Assembly: GCA_021821425.1 (NCBI GenBank)
Contig: JAKACL010000172.1
Coordinates: forward strand, 1-6,244
DNA length: 6,244 bases
Direction of reading: 5' to 3'
Source of the DNA: Pseudomonadota bacterium
Lineage (GTDB): Bacteria; Pseudomonadota; Gammaproteobacteria; Burkholderiales; Thiobacillaceae
Made by a program: the position numbers and the translations under genes. The notes under the pieces were generated by a model, which saw only the letters and a list, made by a program, of their open reading frames with translations, searched no databases and was not told the origin of the DNA. Positions 1-6,244 of the stretch are shown here, piece after piece. How positions within the stretch are numbered: position 1 is the first letter of the stretch; each line of letters begins with the position of its first letter.

Positions 1-639
1 TTTGGCGCCTTGCTGGTTCTGTTCTGGATTACTGAACTGCTCGCAAGGGATCTGGAGCGGCGAACCATCTACTTCGTACTTGCCTACCCTTTCCCGCGCA
101 GCATCTATATTTTCAGCCGCTTCTTGGCCGTAGCCGGGCTGGCAGCAATGGCGGTAATCGGGCTTGGCTTGTTCACCCTGACGGCCTGGTGGCTAGTCAG
201 TCTTTCGGGCTACCCTCAAGCAATCCCCGTCCACCTCCTGGGTGGTGAACTGCCGCTCACTCTGCTTCTCATATGGCTTGACCTCATGGCTATTAGCGCT
301 TTCGCGCTGCTTGTGGCTTCGTTGAGCACGACCCCCATGCTGGCCTTTTTCGTCGGCATGGCCTTCGCGGTATCGGCGCGTTCCCTCGGCCCCATTCTGG
401 CCTACCTGACCACGGACGACCCCCTCGCGCAGCGCCTCGCCGTCGTCTATCAACCGCTGCTCGATGCCATCCACTGGCTGATACCCGACCTGTCACGGCT
501 GGACGTGCGTTCCACGGTGCTTTATGGCGTTTGGCCCGACTCGACCACCCTGCTGTGGGCGAGTGCCCATGTCGCGCTTTATGCTGCCATCATGCTGATA
601 TTGGCCATGCTGTTCTTTCGTACAAGAGAGTTCAACTGA
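1..639 (+). CDS. ABC-2 type transporter permease, C-terminal part (5' end outside window)
   Basis: This is the integral-membrane subunit of an ABC transporter. The reading frame is open from base 1, so the gene starts upstream; 212 residues are visible before the TGA stop. The TTG at base 10 is not a credible start, because family members are usually about 250 residues or more and the frame already encodes hydrophobic sequence before it. The visible part holds about five hydrophobic segments (roughly visible residues 1-12, 39-66, 84-108, 111-134 and 183-206). A charged stretch with LERRT followed by YPFPRS at about 18-34 resembles the segment between the first membrane helices of NosY-like ABC-2 permeases, where an acidic/basic stretch precedes 'T..f.L..P..R'. 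The protein ends in a short basic tail (FRTREFN). It does not look like the O-antigen permease Wzm. The substrate cannot be told. Its ATPase partner may lie upstream of the window or could be the one starting at 6044. Confidence 0.85.
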   Translation, partial: FGALLVLFWITELLARDLERRTIYFVLAYPFPRSIYIFSRFLAVAGLAAMAVIGLGLFTLTAWWLVSLSGYPQAIPVHLLGGELPLTLLLIWLDLMAISAFALLVASLSTTPMLAFFVGMAFAVSARSLGPILAYLTTDDPLAQRLAVVYQPLLDAIHWLIPDLSRLDVRSTVLYGVWPDSTTLLWASAHVALYAAIMLILAMLFFRTREFN

Positions 640-735
640 CAACTACTCGCCGCGACATGTGAAAAGCCTGCACGGCCGCTGGCGCGCTAAAATAAACGGC
701 CAGTAGCACCCCTCCGAAATTTATCCGGCCCACTC
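640..735 (+). promoter_or_regulatory. Short intergenic gap with a weak -10-like element
   Basis: This 96-bp gap separates the permease stop from the start of the large glycosyltransferase gene. A TAAAAT hexamer at 688-693 matches five of six bases of a sigma-70 -10 box and sits in a locally AT-rich patch (688-697), but no recognisable TTGACA-like -35 box lies 16-18 bases upstream. Transcription from it would start near 700 and give a leader of about 36 bases. A weak inverted repeat, CTGGC at 679-683 and GCCAG at 699-703 with a 15-base loop, lacks a following T-run, so it is not a convincing intrinsic terminator. No Shine-Dalgarno sequence is visible just before the ATG at 736. The downstream gene may therefore be read through from the permease gene or have its own weak promoter; the sequence does not decide. 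Confidence 0.25.
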
Positions 736-3700
736 ATGTATCAGACTGATAACGATTTGCGTCGCTATTTCGACAACAATCCAGGACGCCTCCTCGACAA
801 GTGGCTGCACTATTTCGAGGTCTACGACCACCACTTCAGCCGCTATCGCGGCAAGCCAGTAAACATTCTCGAGATCGGCGTCTTCAATGGCGGCTCGATC
901 CAGCTTTGGAAGGAGTATTTCGGGCCGCAGGCAAGAATCTACTGTGTCGACATTGACCCGCGCTGCAAACAGTTCGAGGAAGAAAACGTAAGAATCTTCA
1001 TTGGCGACCAGGCTGACCGCGATTTCCTCCAGCAGCTGAGGAAGGATCTGCCACGCCCCGACATCCTGATCGACGATGGCGGCCACTTGATGCATCAACA
1101 GATCGCCACATTCGAGGAGCTCTACCCATTTGTCGCAGAAGACGGCATCTATCTGTGCGAGGACATGCACACCAGCTATTGGCCGGAATGGGGTGGCGGC
1201 ACGCGCAAACCCGGAACCTTCATTGAGTACTCGAAGCGCCTGATCGATTCGTTGAACGGGTTTTACAGCAACGCCCCCGACCGATTCTCGCCCAGTTCGA
1301 TCACGCGCAGCGCACACTCCCTGCACTTCTATGACAGCATGCTGGTAATCGAGAAACGCGCGCGCGCGAGCATGCCGAAGAACGTGCATAGCGGGAAGAG
1401 GATCTTTGAGCCAGACTCGATTGGCAGTTGGCCAATCCCCCTGCAGAACTTCGCCGTGCTGACAAGCGATGCAAGGGGCGCAAGCCGCATCGAGGAACGC
1501 CTTTTCATTCCCAACACTCTGGAAAAATCCCGCTTCACGCTCGTGTATGGCGGGTGGAAACAAAACAATCTCTTCAAGTACACCGACGAGCTCATCCACA
1601 AAGCCGATGGCTATGTAGTGCATGGGCAGTTCCCCGAGTTCTTCTCCTCTGACGTCCTCGACCACATTTTTGCCACCGGCAAGCCCGTCATTTACTTCTT
1701 CGACGAATCGTTTCCCGAACTGTCTGGCAACGACCCTCGCACTCGAAGCGGATTCCGCCACTACCTGACCGAATGCCTGAAGCTGGCGCATCTGGTTGTG
1801 GTGGAAAACGAGGCACAGAAAAACGCTTACCAAGAACTCAACAACAGAATTCTTGTTCTCCCCCCCAAACTCGACCCCAAGCGCTACACGTGCGTGCCTC
1901 CATATGAAGACGGCGTCCTCCGGGTAATCTACAGGGGCGGCGAAGGTCATTTGGAAGATCTGATGCTGGTTGCCGAGGCTGTAAGGGCCTCCGCCGATCG
2001 CCATCCCGGCAAGCTGGAGTTTCACTTCTTCGGTCGCGGCCTGGCAGCCCTCGGACAGCACCCCGCGTTCCACTTTCATGCCAATCCCCCCACCTTGGAG
2101 GATTGGGACAAATGCATTCAAGACATCCGCCCCGCCCTTGCGCTGATGCCGCTACGGAATCGTCCGGAAAGGAGCCTGGCCTCCGCGCTACCCTTGCTTG
2201 AGTATGCCGCCTATGGCATCCCCGTCATTGCCAGCAAGGTCGCCCCTTATCACGGTCTGGTTAAAGACGGCCTGAGCGGGCTGCTTGCCGCCAACACGAC
2301 GGAGGCCTGGCTTGCCGCCCTGGAAAGCCTGCTTACCACCCCAGGCAGCCTGAAAGCATTGCAACAGACCGCACGGAACTGGCTGGAAAACGAGCATGCC
2401 CTCAACGGCGGGAATAGCGGCCTGGCCGGCGTGTTCGAACAGGCGGCCAACATCGCCGACGCCGCCAAGTCAGCCAAGCCGGCAACTGATTTCCGCAAGT
2501 TGGACAAGCAGCCGCTCTACCAAAAGTACCTCATCGCGCAGCAACTGGCGGAACGCGACGTGCGCTGGATGGAGCATGAATTCGGGCAGTGGCCGCACCA
2601 CCCGGTCTTCCATCTGCTGATCACACTGATCCCGGCCCAGACGCCATGGCTGCAGCAAACACTGGACAGCCTGGCAACACAAATCTATCCGCACTGGAAA
2701 CTGAGCATTATCGCCTTCACCCCGGTCCCGGATGACATGATCCTCGACGAGCGCGTTGAATGGTATGAGGTGGGCGACGACGAAGACAGCTACGATGCCC
2801 TCAATCGCTTCGCACGACAGCCCGGCACTGACTGGGTGGGCTTCATCGAGGCGGGGGACATCCTGCACCGCCAGGCTTTTTTCAAGTATGCCTTCCATGC
2901 ACGCAGAAACCCGAAATGGCGCATCCTCTATGCTGACGAGGATCAGATAACGAGCGATCTTTACCGCTCAAATCCACTTTTCAAGCCGGACTTCAATCCG
3001 GATCTGCTGCGCGCATACCCTTATACCGGTAGCTTCTGTTTGTTCGAGCGCAAGCTATATGAGCAACTTGGCGGAGTAGACGGAGAAAAGGATGGCGCCG
3101 AAGTCTACGATCTGCTGCTGCGCGGTGCGGAGAAGGTGGCGTCCGAGGATATCGGTCATCTTGCGGAAATACTCTACAGCCGCTTTGCGTCCGGCGGGCA
3201 CAGCATTCGCAGCCCGAAGGAGATCTGGCAAAGCAGCATGGACTCGCTGCGCAGTCACTTTGCCCGCTCAGGAATCCGGGCTGAGGTAAACCCCGGGCCA
3301 TATACCGGCACGATGCAAGTCGAATATGCCTTGGCCGACACGCCGCTGGTCAGCATCATCATCCCGACGCGCGATCATCTGGAACTGATCAAGCCCTGCC
3401 TCGACAGCCTGTTGGCAAAAACCGATTACCCCAACTATGAGATCCTGGTTGTCAACAACGGCAGCCGTGATGAGGAGGTTCTCGACTATTTCCAGGAGAT
3501 GGGAAAGCACCCCAAGATCAGGATCCTCGATTACCCGCACCCTTTCAATTTTTCGGCCATCTGCAACTTTGGCGCCCAGCAGGCAGACGGAAAACTCCTG
3601 CTGCTGCTGAATAACGATACCGAAATCGTTCAGCCGCAATGGCTGAGCGAAATGGTGCGGCACGCCCTGCGCCCTGAAGTGGCGGTAGTCGGCGCGTGCC

Positions 3701-5187
3701 TGCTGACGCCGAATGGGGCCTTGCAACATGCCGGCGTCATTGTCGGCTTGACGGGGGTCGCCGACCATCCATTCCTCGGTGCGTCGCCCGGCCAGCCGGG
3801 TTACATGATGCGAACCCAGTTCGCACAAAATTACTCGGCCGTGACCGGCGCCTGCATGCTGGTGCGCAAGGACGTTTACCTTCAAGCTGGCGGCATGGAT
3901 GAGACCGACCTCAAGGTTCTGTACAACGATATCGACCTTTGCCTGCGCATCCGCGAACGCGGCCACCTCATCGTCTGGACACCACGCGCCAGGCTCATTC
4001 ACAAAACCTCGATCAGCATCGAGGAAACGCTCAAGGACGGTGCGCACAAACAATATTCGCAGTCCTATGCCGAACACCACACCATGTTTCGACGCTGGCT
4101 CAAGTGGATAGCGTTCGACCCTGCCTACAACCGCAATCTGACCCACGAGTCGAACCAGTTCGGTATCGAGGCTGACACCGCGCTCGGCTGGGATCCGGCA
4201 TGGCGGCCGGCCACGCGCATTCTCGCCTTCCCTGGCGACCTGGAAGGGTGTGGTGAATACCGCCTCATTGCCCCTTGCCGCGCCCTCAACCAGGCCGGCC
4301 TGGCCCAGGCACACGTCAGCCACAAGCTCTACTACCCAGGACAATTCGCGAAGATCGATCCTGACGTGGTCATCCTGCAGCGTCAGGTCGAGAACGACCA
4401 CCTGGACACCATCGGAGAAATCAAGCGCTATAGCAAAGCATTTCGCGTCTTCGAAATAGACGATCTGCTGCACGACCTTCCCGCAAGCAGCGTCCATCGC
4501 AATGTCATGCATGGCGATGAACTGGAAAGACTGGTCGAGGGAATTAGTCTCTGCGATCGCTTCGTTACAACCTCTCCGGTTTTGGCGGATGTCTATGGAC
4601 GCTATTGCCAGGATGTCAGGATCGTCCCCAATTTCCTGGAGCGCGCCAAATGGGGACAGTTCTGCCCGGCGCGCCTGCAGCGAAAAAAACCGCGCGTGGG
4701 CTGGGCTGGCGGCGCCAGCCATACCGGCGACCTGCTTTTGCTGCACGCAGTCATCAAGGCCTTGCACAAGGAAGTCGACTGGGTGTTCTTTGGCATGTGC
4801 CCGGAATCACTCAGGCCCTTCATCTGCGAATTTCATGGCCCCGTAAAGCTGGAAGCATATCCAGCGAAACTGGCCAGCCTGAATCTGGACCTGGCACTAG
4901 CACCGCTGGAATATCACCCATTCAACGAAGCCAAGAGTGCGCTCAAGGTCCTGGAATACGGCATTCTTGGCTACCCCGTAATCTGCACGGACATCGTCAC
5001 CTATCAGGGCGACTTCCCTGTTACCCGCGTTTCCAATAACCCCCAGGAATGGATTGATGCCATCCGCCACGCGATTGAAGACCGCGATAGGCTTGCATGC
5101 CATGGGGATGCCCTGCGGGAGCATATTCAGAACCACTGGATGCTGGAAGACAACCTGGACAAGTGGCTTGCCGGATGGCTGCCATAA
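736..5187 (+). CDS. Multidomain methyltransferase-glycosyltransferase (MT-GT4-GT2-GT2-GT4)
   Basis: This is a large cytosolic-type polysaccharide enzyme of 1483 residues with no signal peptide or membrane helix seen. Residues 1-215 are a class I SAM methyltransferase of the MycE/MycF sugar O-methyltransferase kind: LEIGVFNGGS at 45-54, VDID at 71-74, DDGGH at 113-117 and EDMHTSYW at 142-149. Residues 228-570 are a GT-B, GT4-like unit ending in LLEYAAYGIPVIAS (487-500). Residues 622-830 are a GT2-like unit with YADED (732-736) and FKPDFNPDLL (749-758). Residues 868-1100 are a well-kept GT2 domain with SIIIPTRD (873-880), VVNNGS (905-910), LLNND (957-961), TGACMLVRK (1037-1045) and NDIDLCLR (1064-1071). 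Residues 1160-1483 are a second GT4-like unit with FEIDDLL (1239-1245), VGWAGG (1321-1326) and FNEAKSALKVLEY (1396-1408). The ATG at 736 is the first possible start after an in-frame stop at 688-690. Known relatives in architecture include WsaE, a methyltransferase fused to rhamnosyltransferases. Transferred sugars cannot be named from sequence alone. Confidence 0.92.
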   Translation: MYQTDNDLRRYFDNNPGRLLDKWLHYFEVYDHHFSRYRGKPVNILEIGVFNGGSIQLWKEYFGPQARIYCVDIDPRCKQFEEENVRIFIGDQADRDFLQQLRKDLPRPDILIDDGGHLMHQQIATFEELYPFVAEDGIYLCEDMHTSYWPEWGGGTRKPGTFIEYSKRLIDSLNGFYSNAPDRFSPSSITRSAHSLHFYDSMLVIEKRARASMPKNVHSGKRIFEPDSIGSWPIPLQNFAVLTSDARGASRIEERLFIPNTLEKSRFTLVYGGWKQNNLFKYTDELIHKADGYVVHGQFPEFFSSDVLDHIFATGKPVIYFFDESFPELSGNDPRTRSGFRHYLTECLKLAHLVVVENEAQKNAYQELNNRILVLPPKLDPKRYTCVPPYEDGVLRVIYRGGEGHLEDLMLVAEAVRASADRHPGKLEFHFFGRGLAALGQHPAFHFHANPPTLEDWDKCIQDIRPALALMPLRNRPERSLASALPLLEYAAYGIPVIASKVAPYHGLVKDGLSGLLAANTTEAWLAALESLLTTPGSLKALQQTARNWLENEHALNGGNSGLAGVFEQAANIADAAKSAKPATDFRKLDKQPLYQKYLIAQQLAERDVRWMEHEFGQWPHHPVFHLLITLIPAQTPWLQQTLDSLATQIYPHWKLSIIAFTPVPDDMILDERVEWYEVGDDEDSYDALNRFARQPGTDWVGFIEAGDILHRQAFFKYAFHARRNPKWRILYADEDQITSDLYRSNPLFKPDFNPDLLRAYPYTGSFCLFERKLYEQLGGVDGEKDGAEVYDLLLRGAEKVASEDIGHLAEILYSRFASGGHSIRSPKEIWQSSMDSLRSHFARSGIRAEVNPGPYTGTMQVEYALADTPLVSIIIPTRDHLELIKPCLDSLLAKTDYPNYEILVVNNGSRDEEVLDYFQEMGKHPKIRILDYPHPFNFSAICNFGAQQADGKLLLLLNNDTEIVQPQWLSEMVRHALRPEVAVVGACLLTPNGALQHAGVIVGLTGVADHPFLGASPGQPGYMMRTQFAQNYSAVTGACMLVRKDVYLQAGGMDETDLKVLYNDIDLCLRIRERGHLIVWTPRARLIHKTSISIEETLKDGAHKQYSQSYAEHHTMFRRWLKWIAFDPAYNRNLTHESNQFGIEADTALGWDPAWRPATRILAFPGDLEGCGEYRLIAPCRALNQAGLAQAHVSHKLYYPGQFAKIDPDVVILQRQVENDHLDTIGEIKRYSKAFRVFEIDDLLHDLPASSVHRNVMHGDELERLVEGISLCDRFVTTSPVLADVYGRYCQDVRIVPNFLERAKWGQFCPARLQRKKPRVGWAGGASHTGDLLLLHAVIKALHKEVDWVFFGMCPESLRPFICEFHGPVKLEAYPAKLASLNLDLALAPLEYHPFNEAKSALKVLEYGILGYPVICTDIVTYQGDFPVTRVSNNPQEWIDAIRHAIEDRDRLACHGDALREHIQNHWMLEDNLDKWLAGWLP
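1357..1368 (+). repeat. (CG)6 dinucleotide tract inside the large gene
   Basis: Six tandem CG units lie in frame and encode the run RARA near residues 208-211, just at the end of the methyltransferase domain and before the first glycosyltransferase domain. Alternating CG in a GC-rich gene can arise from codon choice alone. Slippage by one unit would shift the frame and separate the methyltransferase from everything after it. There is no evidence here that this happens. Confidence 0.5.
4683..4720 (+). other. A7 run in slippery-heptamer phase followed by a 7-bp hairpin
   Basis: Seven A bases at 4683-4689 are read as cgA AAA AAA, the phase of a -1 slippery heptamer (A_AAA_AAA). A perfect stem, GGCTGGC at 4704-4710 with GCCAGCC at 4714-4720 and a GGC loop, begins 14 bases after the run. 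The spacing is longer than the 5-9 bases usual for known frameshift sites. The DNA also encodes a conserved stretch of the C-terminal GT4 domain (KKPRVGWAGGASH, residues 1317-1329), so the pattern may be a by-product of coding. A -1 shift would give an unrelated tail ending at 5039. Confidence 0.2.
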
Positions 5188-6041
5188 ACTCAGCTTCCAT
5201 GGGCAGACTAATGGCCAGCCCGCTGCTTGCCGGCTTGATGATTGCCGCCGTCGCGGCAGCCTATTTTTTCAGCACACTGCAGGCCAAGAAACTGCCGCGA
5301 CAGCGTGCCGTGGAGGAAATTAACGTGGCGATTTCTCCGGCCGTGCAGATCGGCTTGGCTGCCGGCGACAGTTACCTAGCCTCCAACCTCGCGGTATTCC
5401 GCGCAACTATCGTGTCGATACAGGACCTCAACCCCGCGGATTATGAGGTTCTCGCCAAGGTTCAAGAAGACGCCTCACTCCTCAATCCGGCGCAAGGAGA
5501 CAACTACTACCTCGCCCAGGGCGTGCTGCCTTGGATCGGCGAGCATCCGACAGCAATTTCCATTCTGGAACGCGCCTCCATGGCCAGGCACACGGACTTC
5601 CTGCCGCCTTATTTCCTTGGCTTCGATTACATGTATTTCGAAGGGAAGTTCGAGGCGGCCGGACGCTATTATCTGGAAGCCGCAAACCGTGCCGGCGGGA
5701 AGAACCGCGACCTATTACTAAACCATGCGGCCAGATTCATGGAAAAGGGTAATGACCCGGCCACTGCCATAGCGTTCATCAACGGCCTGATCAAGGCCAC
5801 GCGCAACGAGGGACTGAAGCAATTTCTCAAAGAACGAATTTTGCGCCTTGAACGATTGCAGGAGCTGCGCGAAGCAGCCATCACATATCGCCAGAAATTC
5901 CAGCGCCCACCTGACCATTTGAACGACCTCGTCAACCACGGCATCCTTCGCGAGATTCCCGGCGACCCGCTGGGAGCCGGATACCGCCTGGATGAGCAAG
6001 GGGTTCCGCAAATCGTTTTTCAGATCAAACGACTCCAGTAA
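5175..6041 (+). CDS. Membrane-anchored TPR-like helical-repeat protein of unknown function
   Basis: I do not recognise a named family. With the ATG at 5175 the protein is 288 residues. One hydrophobic segment at about residues 12-33 could be an uncleaved signal anchor, placing the rest outside the cytoplasm. Residues 50-235 are rich in alternating helices with TPR-like spacing of small and aromatic residues, clearest around 110-172: NYYLAQG (110-116), AISILERA (127-134), and [20 protein letters not shown] (147-166). The C-terminal stretch 245-282 reads as a 'P..L..LV..G.L..IP.DP.G..Y.L...G' pattern, reminiscent of the end of pseudopilin-type periplasmic domains, though this is only a pattern likeness. 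The start is uncertain: ATGs at 5175, 5199 and 5211 are all in frame and none has a strong Shine-Dalgarno; AAGTGG at 5161-5166 slightly favours 5175, which overlaps the upstream gene by 13 bases and suggests translational coupling. The reading frame extends upstream to 5097 but that part lies inside the preceding gene. It may be an accessory to the neighbouring ABC transporter; this is inference. Confidence 0.8.
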   Translation: MAAINSASMGRLMASPLLAGLMIAAVAAAYFFSTLQAKKLPRQRAVEEINVAISPAVQIGLAAGDSYLASNLAVFRATIVSIQDLNPADYEVLAKVQEDASLLNPAQGDNYYLAQGVLPWIGEHPTAISILERASMARHTDFLPPYFLGFDYMYFEGKFEAAGRYYLEAANRAGGKNRDLLLNHAARFMEKGNDPATAIAFINGLIKATRNEGLKQFLKERILRLERLQELREAAITYRQKFQRPPDHLNDLVNHGILREIPGDPLGAGYRLDEQGVPQIVFQIKRLQ

Positions 6042-6043
6042 AA

Positions 6044-6244
6044 ATGAGAACCACGGTCATCCGCATCGAGAACCTGACAAAAACTTTCCGGGAGAAGTTA
6101 TGGCGCCGGGTTTATGCCTTGAAGGGAATCAGCCTTGAAGTAGGCGAGGGCGAGGCCTTCGGTTTTATCGGCCCAAACGGTGCCGGGAAAACCACCACCA
6201 TCAAAATCCTTACCGGAAACATCCGCCCGACCAGCGGCAGTGCA
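6044..6244 (+). CDS. ABC transporter ATP-binding subunit, N-terminal part (3' end outside window)
   Basis: The first 67 residues of an ABC ATPase are visible, cut by the right edge. They contain the usual opening strand ([10 protein letters not shown], residues 7-16), the ALKGISLEV segment before the nucleotide site, and an intact Walker A motif GPNGAGKTT at about residues 46-54, followed by [14 protein letters not shown], typical of ATPases that partner ABC-2 type permeases (CcmA/NatA/NodI-like group). Walker B, the signature motif and any C-terminal extension lie outside, so a Wzt-like carbohydrate-binding tail can be neither seen nor excluded. The ATG at 6044 follows the TPR-like gene's stop by two bases. 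This spacing points to one operon and translational coupling. No independent Shine-Dalgarno is evident. It may work with the permease that ends at 639 or with one further downstream. Confidence 0.93.
   Translation, partial: MRTTVIRIENLTKTFREKLWRRVYALKGISLEVGEGEAFGFIGPNGAGKTTTIKILTGNIRPTSGSA

Noticed and set aside
10..12. TTG as the start of the permease gene
   Set aside because: The frame is open to base 1 and the protein would lack the N-terminal part typical of ABC-2 permeases, so the gene is simply cut by the window edge.
679..703. Inverted repeat as an intrinsic terminator after the permease gene
   Set aside because: The stem is only 5 bp with a 15-base loop and no T-run follows.
721..2121. 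Open reading frame of 466 codons on the - strand
   Set aside because: It mirrors the methyltransferase and first GT domain on the + strand, which show clear conserved motifs; the antisense translation shows none.
3268..4767. Open reading frame of 499 codons on the - strand
   Set aside because: It lies wholly opposite the conserved GT2 and GT4 domains of the large + strand gene. Its translation shows no recognisable motif, and long antisense frames are common in GC-rich coding DNA.
4605..5039. 144-codon + strand frame within the large gene
   Set aside because: It is the out-of-phase shadow of the C-terminal GT4 domain. It matters only as the possible -1 frameshift tail noted in the findings.
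5097..5174. Earlier ATG as the start of the TPR-like protein
   Set aside because: It would overlap the large gene by 91 bases and add a 26-residue polar leader before the hydrophobic anchor; the ATG at 5175 gives a more normal signal-anchor protein and a short overlap.

Overview
This window looks like part of a bacterial accessory gene cluster for cell-surface or exopolysaccharide sugars. By eye the GC content is somewhat above 55%, genes are tightly packed on one strand, and the protein sequences look proteobacterial, most likely betaproteobacterial. That taxonomic guess rests on general sequence character only; there is no rRNA or other marker gene here.

Layout, all on the + strand: (1) the C-terminal part of an ABC-2 type transporter permease, cut by the left edge (1-639); (2) a 96-bp gap with no convincing terminator or strong promoter; (3) a very large single gene (736-5187, 1483 codons) encoding a multidomain carbohydrate enzyme: an N-terminal SAM-dependent sugar O-methyltransferase-like domain, a GT-B (GT4-like) glycosyltransferase, a GT-A (GT2-like) domain, a second and well-preserved GT2 domain, and a C-terminal GT4-like domain; (4) a small membrane-anchored helical-repeat (TPR-like) protein overlapping the end of the big gene (5175-6041); (5) the start of an ABC transporter ATPase two bases further on (6044 to the right edge), with an intact Walker A motif.

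The close spacing from 736 to the right edge (13-base overlap, then a 2-base gap) suggests that the glycosyltransferase, the TPR-like protein and the ATPase are co-transcribed. A plausible reading is that the large enzyme builds and O-methylates a glycan on the cytoplasmic side of the membrane, while the ABC transporter genes serve export or another membrane process. The permease does not look like a classical O-antigen exporter (Wzm), so a functional link between the ABC parts and the glycan is inference.

The most interesting content is inside the 1483-residue enzyme. Its glycosyltransferase part is arranged as a mirror (GT4-GT2-GT2-GT4). The two N-terminal glycosyltransferase units have lost several signature residues that the two C-terminal units keep, which suggests non-catalytic or altered-specificity modules. 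No CRISPR array, tRNA, rRNA, insertion sequence or attachment site was seen.
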